NCBI GenBank assembly: GCA_947492175.1
Contig: CANLMQ010000001.1
Location: forward strand, 124,001 to 188,000
From: an uncultured Draconibacterium sp.
GTDB taxonomy: Bacteria > Bacteroidota > Bacteroidia > Bacteroidales > Prolixibacteraceae
Direction of reading: 5' to 3'
DNA: 64,000 nucleotides
In this document: positions 53,476 to 62,037 of the stretch, in pieces
Layout of the letters: every line of letters starts with the position of its first letter
Numbering within the stretch: position 1 is the first letter of the stretch
The notes under the pieces: model-generated
Told to the model about the DNA's origin: nothing
The model's database searches: none
The model's input: only the letters and a program-made list of their open reading frames with translations
Translations under genes and position numbers: made by a program

Positions 53476-53499
53476 GTACTCTACATTTACTCACAAAAA

Positions 53500-54849
53500 T
53501 TATACTTCGTACGACTCTTTTATCTTCTCTTCAAAAATTATTCCATAATTCTCCAGTTCATTCAGAATCGGCTCATAAATAGCTTTATGAGTTGGAATAT
53601 ACATCCCCTGCAGATCCAGTGCACCAGTTAGTACCAATTTTGCAGCAACCGCCAGTGGTAATCCCACTGTTTTTGCCATGGCTGTTTGTTCTGCTGACTC
53701 ACCCAAAACTACAAGCGACGTGTTCATTTCCACCTTTTCTCCTGAATCTTTGTCGTTATATTCAAATTTGTGCCACATAACGATCATGTCTTTCTCATCA
53801 GAAAGTAAATTCCATTTCTCTTTCAGCAACTTTTCAAGCACCTGAGCCGGAGTAGCTTTCTTTAATCCAATTTTCTTATTCTCGAAAATACCAAGCCATT
53901 TTAATTTTGGAATAATATCGGAGTCCATCGGAATTTTCATGTAATGATACAGTTTTAACTCTACCGAATCGGAAGGATGATAGTAAAGGAAGGAATTGAT
54001 AAAATCCCTGTATGTCATGTTTTCCACATCCTCCAGATAATACGTATCATTTGTGGCACCTAGCTGTACAAAAACATCCCATGCCCTGCAATATCCCGGT
54101 CTACGCAAAGTTCCCCGATAAACAGTTGGCACTCCCTGCAGGTTATACTTTTCAATATAACTAAGCGAATCGCGGTTGGCATATCCTTCAAACCAACCAA
54201 AATCATCAATTTCAATTAGTTCAGTTCTACGGAATAACCGATAGTAGGGAATATATTTATATTTTCCGTTCTGGATAAATTTTGCCGGTCCGTCCTGGCC
54301 TGCCAAAACCACATTTCGCGGATTCCAGCTAAATTTATAATGCCAGGGATTATCGTCTGATTCGGGAGCAACCAGGCCACCGGTAAACGACTCAAAAGCC
54401 AGCAATTCGTGCCCCTGTTGTTTTATACAATTAATTGCCCGCATGGCCGACATATGGTCTAACCCGGGATCCAGTCCACACTCGTTTAAGAAAAACAAAC
54501 CTTTGCGTTTTACTTCACTGGCAAATGCCTGCATCTCTTTGTTTTCGTAAGAAGCAGTTAACAGATTCTTCGAATACTTCAGGCATGATATGGCCACCAA
54601 TTTATGAAAACGGGCAGGCAACATTGAAATTACCAGATCGGCATTTCTAATTTCCTTTTCACGTGCCAGTTCATCCTTTACATCCAGAAACTCAAATGAG
54701 ATTTCCGGTAGTTTATTCAGAAAAAGGCTTTTCTGAGTATCAACAACTTTTATGTTCCAATTAAATTTTTGAGCATGTTCTGCCAGATAAACCAACATAG
54801 ATGTACTCGACAGACCAGCTCCGAATATTAAAATATGCTTCATACGCAA
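53500..54849 (-). CDS. Saccharopine dehydrogenase-like protein (copy 1)
   Basis: A 449-residue protein of the LYS9/saccharopine dehydrogenase family. The N terminus has the Rossmann GAGLSS (residues 10-15). Further motifs include DLVISMLPARFHKLVA, FLNECGLDPGLDHMSAMRAI, WHYKFSWNPRNVVLAGQDG and VYRGTLRRPGYC, all characteristic. The glutamate-forming enzyme oxidises saccharopine with NAD(P) to 2-aminoadipate 6-semialdehyde and glutamate. The AASADH-type gene starts 15 bp upstream, which matches a catabolic order. It is a distant paralogue of the gene at 62562. No lysine-ketoglutarate reductase is in the window. Confidence 0.87.
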   Translation of the reverse strand: MRMKHILIFGAGLSSTSMLVYLAEHAQKFNWNIKVVDTQKSLFLNKLPEISFEFLDVKDELAREKEIRNADLVISMLPARFHKLVAISCLKYSKNLLTASYENKEMQAFASEVKRKGLFFLNECGLDPGLDHMSAMRAINCIKQQGHELLAFESFTGGLVAPESDDNPWHYKFSWNPRNVVLAGQDGPAKFIQNGKYKYIPYYRLFRRTELIEIDDFGWFEGYANRDSLSYIEKYNLQGVPTVYRGTLRRPGYCRAWDVFVQLGATNDTYYLEDVENMTYRDFINSFLYYHPSDSVELKLYHYMKIPMDSDIIPKLKWLGIFENKKIGLKKATPAQVLEKLLKEKWNLLSDEKDMIVMWHKFEYNDKDSGEKVEMNTSLVVLGESAEQTAMAKTVGLPLAVAAKLVLTGALDLQGMYIPTHKAIYEPILNELENYGIIFEEKIKESYEV

Positions 54850-54864
54850 TTCTGTGAGATTGGG

Positions 54865-56406
54865 TTAAACATTAAACTCAATTCCCTGTGCCAATGGCAA
54901 ATCGGTACTGTAATTAATCGTATTTGTTTGCCGCCTCATATAAGCTTTCCACGCATCGGAACCCGACTCGCGTCCACCTCCGGTTTCTTTTTCACCTCCA
55001 AAAGCACCGCCGATTTCGGCTCCTGAAGTTCCGATATTTACGTTAGCAATTCCGCAATCTGAACCTTCATGCGACAAGAATTTTTCGGTTTCCAACATGT
55101 TTCTGGAGAAAATTGCCGAGGATAAGCCCTGTGGTACATCGTTATGGAGACGTATTGCTTCCTCCATTTCAGAATAGCGAATCAGATAAAGCAGCGGTGC
55201 AAAAGTTTCGTCCTGAACAATTTCGTAATGATTTTCAACTTCTGCAATGCATGGTTTTACAAAACAACCGGATTGGTATTCATCGCCCGAAAGCACCTCC
55301 CCGCCGGTCAAAACTGTTCCACCTTCAGCTTTCACTTTATCAATGGCAGCCTGATAAGTTTCAACTGCCCATTTATCAACCAACGGGCCAACCAGCGTTT
55401 TTTCGTTGAGCGCATGCCCAATCGGAAGTTTTTCATAGGTAGCTATCAGGCGATTTTTAAATTCCCCGTAAACAGAATCGTGAACAATAATACGGCGGGT
55501 AGAAGTACAGCGTTGACCACATGTTCCAACAGCACCAAAAACCACTGCCCGAAGTGCCATCTCCAAATCGGCTTCAGGAGTAATTATTATGGCATTGTTG
55601 CCCCCCAGTTCCAAAATAGATTTCCCCAAACGTTCGCCAACCAAACGGCCAACTTTCTTGCCTATTTTTGTAGATCCGGTAAATGAAACCAACGGAATTT
55701 TTTTGTCGGAGAAAAATTCATCGCCCAATTCGCGCGAACCGGCAGCCACCAAATTCAAAACACCCTCGGGAACGTTATTATCCTGCAAAACCTTTGCAAT
55801 AATATTGTGCACAGCTACAGCGCATAAAAACACTTTCGACGAAGGTTTCCAAATAACTACATCTCCGCAAATCATGGCAATCATTGCATTCCATGCCCAC
55901 ACGGCAACCGGGAAATTAAAAGCAGAAACCACACCTACAATCCCAAGCGGATGATACTGGTCGTACATACGGTGTTTTTCGCGTTCAGAATGCATGGTCG
56001 ATCCGTACAACTGGCGCGACTGTCCCACTGCAAAATCACAAATGTCAATCATCTCCTGAACCTCACCCAAACCTTCCTGGTATATTTTTCCCATTTCGTA
56101 AGAAACCAGTTTGCCAAGCGGCTCTTTGTATTTTCGCAACTCCAGGCCAATTTGCCGCACAACTTCGCCACGTTTGGGTGCGGGTATCATTCTCCAAACT
56201 TTAAAGGCTTCCTGTGCTTTTTCAACTACTTCGCGATAATCGGCAGCCGTTGCCTGATTTACACTGGCTATTAATTCTCCATCGGAAGGAGAAAAAGACT
56301 GAACCACGCTACCTGTGGTTTTTTTCCAGACTGTTCCGGTACAAGCTCCGTTATTTACCTGATTTATCCTGAGTTCTTTTAATTCTTTTGAAATGTCAAT
56401 TTTCAT
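54865..56406 (-). CDS. ALDH7-family aldehyde dehydrogenase (2-aminoadipate semialdehyde dehydrogenase type)
   Basis: A 513-residue enzyme, full length. Catalytic residues are Cys300 (GTCGQRCTSTRR) and Glu266 (LELGGNN), and the cofactor loop SFTGSTKIGKKVG is present. The GQRCTSTRR motif and the end FGGEKETGGGRESGSDAWKAY are characteristic of ALDH7A1/antiquitin and AmaB, which oxidise 2-aminoadipate 6-semialdehyde to 2-aminoadipate in lysine breakdown. The neighbours (saccharopine dehydrogenase downstream, thiolase upstream) support this. A repeated leader element is 32 nt upstream. Confidence 0.9.
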   Translation of the reverse strand: MKIDISKELKELRINQVNNGACTGTVWKKTTGSVVQSFSPSDGELIASVNQATAADYREVVEKAQEAFKVWRMIPAPKRGEVVRQIGLELRKYKEPLGKLVSYEMGKIYQEGLGEVQEMIDICDFAVGQSRQLYGSTMHSEREKHRMYDQYHPLGIVGVVSAFNFPVAVWAWNAMIAMICGDVVIWKPSSKVFLCAVAVHNIIAKVLQDNNVPEGVLNLVAAGSRELGDEFFSDKKIPLVSFTGSTKIGKKVGRLVGERLGKSILELGGNNAIIITPEADLEMALRAVVFGAVGTCGQRCTSTRRIIVHDSVYGEFKNRLIATYEKLPIGHALNEKTLVGPLVDKWAVETYQAAIDKVKAEGGTVLTGGEVLSGDEYQSGCFVKPCIAEVENHYEIVQDETFAPLLYLIRYSEMEEAIRLHNDVPQGLSSAIFSRNMLETEKFLSHEGSDCGIANVNIGTSGAEIGGAFGGEKETGGGRESGSDAWKAYMRRQTNTINYSTDLPLAQGIEFNV

Positions 56407-56438
56407 TCGTTTATATTTTAAGTTTTTAACGGTAACTC

Positions 56439-56498
56439 ATGGAACTCACATGTGACATAATTATACTCCTGTATGAATTTTTTACATGCTCGTTTCAT
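56439..56498 (-). repeat. Repeated leader element, copy B
   Basis: On the minus strand a 60-bp element from ATGAAACGAGCATGT to ATGTGAGTTCCAT, 32 nt upstream of the ALDH7-type gene start. A further ATGAAACGAG is immediately upstream at 56539-56530, overlapping the thiolase stop codon region, perhaps a partial copy. Confidence 0.75.
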
Positions 56499-56541
56499 TT
56501 TGTTGTTTGTTTATGTTTTAATGTTTTGTCTTATTCTCGTT

Positions 56542-57747
56542 TCATACTTTTTCCAAGACCATTGAAAGGCCCTGCCCCACACCAATACACATGGTGCATA
56601 AGGCATATTTGGCATCAGAATTCTGCAACTGATAAAAAGCAGTTGTTACAAGTCTTGCTCCCGACATTCCCAACGGATGTCCCAAAGCAATTGCCCCGCC
56701 CAAAGGATTTATTCTTGGATCGTCGTCTTGTAAACCCAATTCGCGGATACACGCCAACGACTGAGACGCAAAAGCCTCATTTAACTCAATAATATCCATT
56801 TGATCGAGTGACATCCCCAAACGTTTTAATAACTTTTTGGTTGCCGGAACCGGGCCAATCCCCATTATCCGGGGCGGAACACCAGCTGCCTGTGTCCCTA
56901 AAATCTTAACTCGTGGTGTTAAATTGTACTTTTTAACAGCAGCTGCCGAAGCTACAATAACAGCCGCTGCACCATCGTTAATCCCCGATGCATTTCCGGC
57001 TGTTACAGTTCCGTTTTCACGAAAAACAGGTTTTAAGGAGGCCAGTTTCTCAGTTGATGTCAACCGAAGATGTTCATCTTTATCGACTACCACCGGTTCT
57101 CCTTTTTTCTGAGGTATAGAAACAGGTATTATTTCGTTGCCCAGTTTACCATTGTTTTGTGCTTCGGCAGCTTTTACCTGGCTGGCATGTGCAAATTTAT
57201 CCTGATCTGGTCGGCTAATATTGTATTCGTCGGCTAAATTCTCAGCCGTGCAGATTAACGGATCTGTACCAAATTGATTATGAAATTTTTCGTTTACAAA
57301 CCTCCATCCAATGGTTGAATCGAAAACTTCAGGTGTTCTGGAAAATGCTTTGTATGATTTTGCCATCACAAATGGCGCACGCGACATACTTTCGGCACCT
57401 CCGGCAATAATTATATCGGCTTCGCCCGCTTTAATTGTACGTGCGGCCATTCCAATTGCTTCCATACCTGATGCACACAGCCGGTTAACTGTTACACCCG
57501 ACACAGCCTCAGGGAAACCAGCCAACAAAAGCGCCATTCGGGCAATATTTCGGTTGTCTTCTCCGGCCTGGTTCGCACACCCTAAAATTACATCATCCAC
57601 AACCACATCTTTTAACTGTGGATTTCTGTCAATCAATGCCTTTAACGGGATAGCCGCCAAATCATCTGCTCTCACTGATGCAAGGGCACCTCCGTATTTT
57701 CCAACGGGCGTTCGTTTAGCATCGCAAATAAATACTTCTGTGCTCAT
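56542..57747 (-). CDS. pcaF: 3-oxoadipyl-CoA thiolase (PcaF-like)
   Basis: A 401-residue thiolase. The catalytic Cys91 is in NRLCASGMEA, His357 in GGAIALGHPLGMSGAR and Cys387 in CTMCIGVGQG. Much of it follows PcaF of Pseudomonas from memory: LASVRADDLAAIPLKAL, LGCANQAGEDNRNIARMALLLAG and DSTIGWRFVN are features of the beta-ketoadipyl-CoA subgroup rather than acetoacetyl-CoA thiolases. It would split 3-oxoadipyl-CoA into succinyl-CoA and acetyl-CoA. It starts one base after the aminotransferase stop. No aromatic ring-cleavage gene is near. Confidence 0.88.
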   Translation of the reverse strand: MSTEVFICDAKRTPVGKYGGALASVRADDLAAIPLKALIDRNPQLKDVVVDDVILGCANQAGEDNRNIARMALLLAGFPEAVSGVTVNRLCASGMEAIGMAARTIKAGEADIIIAGGAESMSRAPFVMAKSYKAFSRTPEVFDSTIGWRFVNEKFHNQFGTDPLICTAENLADEYNISRPDQDKFAHASQVKAAEAQNNGKLGNEIIPVSIPQKKGEPVVVDKDEHLRLTSTEKLASLKPVFRENGTVTAGNASGINDGAAAVIVASAAAVKKYNLTPRVKILGTQAAGVPPRIMGIGPVPATKKLLKRLGMSLDQMDIIELNEAFASQSLACIRELGLQDDDPRINPLGGAIALGHPLGMSGARLVTTAFYQLQNSDAKYALCTMCIGVGQGLSMVLEKV

Positions 57748-57748
57748 A

Positions 57749-59083
57749 TCAATTTATATTTAATTTCTCAATTTTAGGTTTTAATGCCTTAAATGCCCGC
57801 TCTAAACCTTCCGTTAACCGGTCGACTTCCTTTTGGGTCATTACTGTTGACAGCATACACGAGAAAGTATTGATCATTAAAATATTCTCGCGGTTATACA
57901 TAAATTCGAGCAAGCTTTTTACTACTGCACCCACTTCTGTAGTCTGGTATGCTTCGCGATAAGTGCCGGGTGGAGTTGAACGCAAGTGCATTCTAAACAT
58001 GGAACCTGCACCGGTAACCGAAACCGGAACATCTGCCAGTTGAATCGCTTCACGAATCTGTTTAATCGCAACCCGTGTCAGCTTGTTTAATTTGGTCACA
58101 GATTTTTTATCAAAATACTCCATGGCTTTATACCCCGCTGTCATTGTTATCGGGTTTGCCGAAAACGTGCCGGAATGTGGAAGTAGCAGGTTCTTTTCGT
58201 GCGGATCGAAAACCTGCATTACCTCGGCACGGCCAGCCACTGCTCCCACAGGAAAGCCTCCTCCAATAATTTTTCCCAAAGATGTAAGATCGGGCTGAAC
58301 GGTATAACTTTCCTGAGCTCCACCATAATTTACCCGAAAAGTGATCACCTCATCAAAAACAAGGAGTGCACCGTTCTTGCGTGTCCACTTGTAAATAGCT
58401 TCAATAAAATCGGTATTGCCGGGCATCAGCCCCACACGATGCGGCACCGGATCGATAATTACACAGGCTATCTGATTTGCCTGCCGGTCGAGAATGGCCA
58501 GAGTTCGCTCAATATCATTGTATGGATAAATAATAACATCATTCGACACACTGGGGGGAGTTCCAAATGCAAGAGGGACACTGCTGGGATTGTCTAAATC
58601 CCCCCAATTGGAGGGATTGGCAGTCTGGCTCACTTCGGCAAAATCGTAAGTACCATGATAACTCCCTTCGGCTTTGGCAATTTTGGAGCGGCCAGTGTAA
58701 GCCCTGGAAGCTTTGATCATGGCCATAACAGCCTCGGTGCCCGAGTTCACAAAACGAATACGTTCGAAACTTTTTACCCGTTTAATCAGGTGCTGTGCGA
58801 AAGCTACCTCAATTTCGGAAGCCAGCGTATAGGCAGTTCCTTTTCGGAGCTGTTCAATCACTGCCTCCACAATTGGAGGAAAAGAATGACCATGAATAAG
58901 CGCTGCCATATTATTGGCAAAATCAATCCGCTCGGTACCCTCAATATCTGTTATATAACAACCCGATGCAGTATTTGCATAATTGGGATAAGGCTGTCTG
59001 AAAACCGTATTCCGGCTCACTCCTCCTGCCAGTACCTTTTCAGCTTTTCGGTATAATTTTTCGCTGTTACTTTTCTTTGTCAT
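57749..59083 (-). CDS. Class III PLP aminotransferase (beta-amino acid aminotransferase-like)
   Basis: A 444-residue fold-type I enzyme related to glutamate-1-semialdehyde aminomutase. The PLP lysine is Lys271 (SLGKIIGGGFPVGA), Asp244 (VFDEVITF) contacts the pyridine ring, and NSGTEA is at 113-118. The layout, including RNTVFRQPYPNY and the PSNWGD insert, resembles beta-phenylalanine aminotransferases and not hemL, which here would have no pathway context. In this cluster 3-aminoadipate is the obvious substrate (to 3-oxoadipate). A 1-bp gap separates it from the thiolase gene. Confidence 0.85.
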   Translation of the reverse strand: MTKKSNSEKLYRKAEKVLAGGVSRNTVFRQPYPNYANTASGCYITDIEGTERIDFANNMAALIHGHSFPPIVEAVIEQLRKGTAYTLASEIEVAFAQHLIKRVKSFERIRFVNSGTEAVMAMIKASRAYTGRSKIAKAEGSYHGTYDFAEVSQTANPSNWGDLDNPSSVPLAFGTPPSVSNDVIIYPYNDIERTLAILDRQANQIACVIIDPVPHRVGLMPGNTDFIEAIYKWTRKNGALLVFDEVITFRVNYGGAQESYTVQPDLTSLGKIIGGGFPVGAVAGRAEVMQVFDPHEKNLLLPHSGTFSANPITMTAGYKAMEYFDKKSVTKLNKLTRVAIKQIREAIQLADVPVSVTGAGSMFRMHLRSTPPGTYREAYQTTEVGAVVKSLLEFMYNRENILMINTFSCMLSTVMTQKEVDRLTEGLERAFKALKPKIEKLNIN

Positions 59084-59100
59084 CGTTAATGTATTTTAAA

Positions 59101-59757
59101 TTACGATGTGTGCAGTTTGGCTTCTGTTTGTTGCTGTAACTCCTCAAAGGTTACATCCGGCGCCAGCTCCCTGACGACCAACCTTTTATCAAGCACGTCA
59201 ATAATCGCCAGGTTCGAATAAATTCGGCTAACCACATTTTTCCCGGTAAGCGGGTAGCTGCATTTTTTTACAATTTTAGAAGCCCCTGTTTTGGTACAAT
59301 GTTTAGTAATTACATAAATGGTTTTAACGCCGACTACCAAATCCATTGCTCCACCAACGGCAGGAATATCACTGGGATTTCCCGTTGACCAATTTGCCAG
59401 ATCTCCCTCTTCCGAAACCTGGTATGCCCCCAATACACAAATATCGATATGCCCTCCACGAATCATGGCAAAACTATCGGCATGATGAAAATAAGCTGCT
59501 CCGGGAATGGCTGTGATATATTTCTTGCCGGCATTTACCAGTTCCGGATCTTCGTTTTCTTTTCCGGCTACTTTTCCCATTCCCAGTAATCCGTTTTCGG
59601 TGTGATAGATTACTTCGCGTCCTTCAGGAATATAGTCGGCCACAAGTTCGGGTATTCCAATTCCAAGATTTACATAGGCACCATCGTAAATATCCATAGC
59701 AACTTTTTGTGCCATTTCATTTATGCTCCACCCCATATTTTTATGCTTTAATTCCAT
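59101..59757 (-). CDS. pcaJ: 3-oxoadipate CoA-transferase, beta subunit (PcaJ-like)
   Basis: A 218-residue subunit from the ATG at 59757 (MELKHKNMGW), which matches the usual PcaJ length best; starts at 59769 and 59736 are also open. The catalytic Glu54 lies in HTENGLLGMG. AYVNLGIGIPELVADY, FHHADSFAMIRGGHIDI, GDLANWSTG and PAVGGAMDLV are family hallmarks. With the alpha subunit (17-bp overlap) it transfers CoA from succinyl-CoA to 3-oxoadipate. Close relatives use other 3-oxo acids such as acetoacetate. Confidence 0.87.
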   Translation of the reverse strand: MELKHKNMGWSINEMAQKVAMDIYDGAYVNLGIGIPELVADYIPEGREVIYHTENGLLGMGKVAGKENEDPELVNAGKKYITAIPGAAYFHHADSFAMIRGGHIDICVLGAYQVSEEGDLANWSTGNPSDIPAVGGAMDLVVGVKTIYVITKHCTKTGASKIVKKCSYPLTGKNVVSRIYSNLAIIDVLDKRLVVRELAPDVTFEELQQQTEAKLHTS

Positions 59758-60463
59758 GATATCTAACATTATCGGCTACAAGTTTCGATTCATCTGCCGG
59801 ATTGTTAATCTCCACAACCCGATCAACAAAAATGCCCGGAGTAATAACATGTTCAGGATCAATTTCTCCAACAGCAAGAATTTGTTTGGCCTGAACGATG
59901 GTAGTTTTTGCAGCTGTGCACATTACCGGGCCAAAATTGCGGGCAGTTTTATTGTAGATCAGATTGCCATATTTATCGGCTGCCAAACATTTTACCAGCG
60001 AAAAATCGGCATGAATGGCCTGTTCCAACACATAGGTTTTCCCGTTAAATTCGCGCTGTTCTTTCCCTTCGGCGAGTAATGTGTGCACCGATGTGGGAGT
60101 ATAAAAAGCCGGGATTCCGGCTCCTGCAGCACGAATACGTTCTGCCAGTGTACCCTGAGGAACCAGTTCCAGCTCTATTTCACCTTTTCGGTACAATTCA
60201 GGAAAAACAACTGAAATAGCAGTGCGGGGGAACGAACAGATAATTTTGCTGACCTGCCGGTTTTCAATCAGAGCAGCCAGACCAACATTCCCGCTTCCGG
60301 CATTATTACTTATAATGGTAAGATTTTTTGCCCCCTGGTCAACTAAAGCATGAATCAGTTCTATAGGACTACCGGCTTCCCCAAAACCGCTAATCATTAC
60401 AGCAGCCCCATCAAAAATACCGGAAACTGCTTCTTTTGCTGATGTAACAATTTTGTTTATCAT
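59741..60463 (-). CDS. pcaI: 3-oxoadipate CoA-transferase, alpha subunit (PcaI-like)
   Basis: A 240-residue subunit. The CoA-binding Gly-rich loop GFGEAGSP (residues 26-33) is present, with LTIISNNAGSGNVGLAAL, SFPRTAISVVFPELYRKGEIELELVPQGTLAERIRAAGAGIPAFYTPT and DPEHVITPGIFVDRVV, which follow PcaI closely. Its start overlaps the stop of the aminomutase gene by 4 bp (ATGA), a sign of translational coupling between radical SAM aminomutase and CoA-transferase. Confidence 0.88.
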   Translation of the reverse strand: MINKIVTSAKEAVSGIFDGAAVMISGFGEAGSPIELIHALVDQGAKNLTIISNNAGSGNVGLAALIENRQVSKIICSFPRTAISVVFPELYRKGEIELELVPQGTLAERIRAAGAGIPAFYTPTSVHTLLAEGKEQREFNGKTYVLEQAIHADFSLVKCLAADKYGNLIYNKTARNFGPVMCTAAKTTIVQAKQILAVGEIDPEHVITPGIFVDRVVEINNPADESKLVADNVRYHGIKA

Positions 60464-62037
60464 GACTCTTTTGCTTTTGTCATTTCTTTCTCCAAAGCTT
60501 CTGAAAGCGAGTTTTCAATACGAATCAACTCATCCTCATAAAAATATTTGTCAGCACTGTAAGGTCTCAGTTTTTCAATTGTATTTTCCTGCTCATCGTA
60601 TGCTGCAAAATATACGCGATCCATCCACTCCATGTTTCTGGCCTCGTTAAACTTCAGGGCGAAAACCGTTTCACCGTTAATTTCGGCAGTTCCCAACAAC
60701 GAAGTTTTTCCTGCAGACGATGTCATTGTAATATGACGCGATGGACGGTTAATGGAAGCAAGACTTCGGAAGACCTTACTAAATATTTTGGTAATATCAG
60801 CCAGTGGCGATGTAAAGTAATGATGCTCGCCTGTTGGACGTGCACAATACATTGAATGAAATCCAATACCCAACATTGCCAGTACATTCCCCAAATCGAT
60901 CCAGTTTTGTGCCGATTTGTCTATATCTACTTTCCCGTTCTCATCACGATATAAACTAATATGGTTCATTATCGGGCTTTGGCTTTTAATGGTAATTCCA
61001 AAACTTTTTAACCGTTTTACTGCAGCCACGGCTCCGGGATTCAATAATTCGCGCGGAGTTGATAAATGTGCCATCCAAACCACCTGAATTCCATTATTGA
61101 TTGTGTGCTTTAGTAACTCTAATATTTTGGTGAATTTATCGCTAAGGATCAGTTCCGGATGATATGAAATTGCCCTGGAACCGATACGAACCGATCTGAT
61201 ATGCATTAATTCCGGATCGTTAAACAATGGTGTTACATATTCCAGCAATCGTTCGTAGGTAATATACCCGCCATCGCCTCCAGTTATTAATATGTCGCTT
61301 ATTTCTTTGTGTTGCTTTAAATAATTATGTACCTGCTTAACGCTTCGCTGAACAAACATATCTTCATCGCCCCGAACCTGTGCATGCCTGAAACAATAAG
61401 TGCAAAACGCAAAACAATTTTGAGTGGTATTATCCAGAATCAGTTTAATTAGCGGATATTTATGTTGGCAGCCTTCCAGAATTTCAAGCTGCCCCTCGTC
61501 GTTTACATACCAGGGCTTATTTAGCTTTTGTTTACCATCGTGCGGATTTGTTTTTCGTTGATAAACTTCAACAATCTTTTGTCTCTCCGTTTCGTTTTCG
61601 GTGTTTAAGTAGAGCTTAACATCTTCCGGATTCATCATTCCGGGTTGCGGAAAAATGAGGTGATAAATAGGATCATTCTCGTAATTGTCCCAGTCGATGG
61701 TATTTAATATATGCTTTGTGGCCATAAACCGGTACACCTCAATAAAAAACTCACGTTCTTTCAATTGCCCGATTTCAACTCCGTTTTCTTTCAGTTTCTG
61801 AATTATTTCGCGAAATCCTTTTAAACCCGAATAATACATCCGATCAGTAAAAATGGTGTGCCGATTAAAAAATCCCGAATACTGCGAATAACAATTTTCA
61901 AGCCTGTTTATTAACCCTGCAGGAAGCAAATCCTCTTTTTCAATGTTTCGTTCCGTTTCCGCACTAAAATCATACATGTGCATCATTTTCTCCACATCAG
62001 AACGTTTCACTTCCATCTTATCAATCTGTGAATTCAT
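60460..62037 (-). CDS. KamA-family radical SAM PLP aminomutase (proposed 2-aminoadipate 2,3-aminomutase)
   Basis: A 525-residue protein, longer than the 416 of clostridial lysine 2,3-aminomutase. The radical SAM cluster ligands are Cys208, Cys212 and Cys215, and the SAM loop is ITGGDGG (251-257). Lys444 (SAGKTS) fits the PLP lysine (Lys337 of the clostridial enzyme). Where that enzyme has Asp293, which holds the lysine side-chain amine, this protein has Arg400 (YCARPTGEH); its second Asp (330) is also absent (431-441 hold no acidic residue). From memory, glutamate 2,3-aminomutase carries Lys and Asn at these sites. A substrate with a side-chain carboxylate is thus likely. Neighbours point to 2-aminoadipate. 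Confidence 0.85.
   Translation of the reverse strand: MNSQIDKMEVKRSDVEKMMHMYDFSAETERNIEKEDLLPAGLINRLENCYSQYSGFFNRHTIFTDRMYYSGLKGFREIIQKLKENGVEIGQLKEREFFIEVYRFMATKHILNTIDWDNYENDPIYHLIFPQPGMMNPEDVKLYLNTENETERQKIVEVYQRKTNPHDGKQKLNKPWYVNDEGQLEILEGCQHKYPLIKLILDNTTQNCFAFCTYCFRHAQVRGDEDMFVQRSVKQVHNYLKQHKEISDILITGGDGGYITYERLLEYVTPLFNDPELMHIRSVRIGSRAISYHPELILSDKFTKILELLKHTINNGIQVVWMAHLSTPRELLNPGAVAAVKRLKSFGITIKSQSPIMNHISLYRDENGKVDIDKSAQNWIDLGNVLAMLGIGFHSMYCARPTGEHHYFTSPLADITKIFSKVFRSLASINRPSRHITMTSSAGKTSLLGTAEINGETVFALKFNEARNMEWMDRVYFAAYDEQENTIEKLRPYSADKYFYEDELIRIENSLSEALEKEMTKAKES

Noticed and set aside
57749..59083. hemL (glutamate-1-semialdehyde aminomutase for haem)
   Set aside because: It lies in a catabolic operon with CoA-transferase and thiolase genes and resembles beta-amino acid aminotransferases; no haem genes are near.
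60460..62037. Classical lysine 2,3-aminomutase feeding clostridial lysine fermentation
   Set aside because: The lysine-binding Asp is replaced by Arg400, and kamDE, kdd, kce and kal are absent; the neighbours fit 2-aminoadipate instead.
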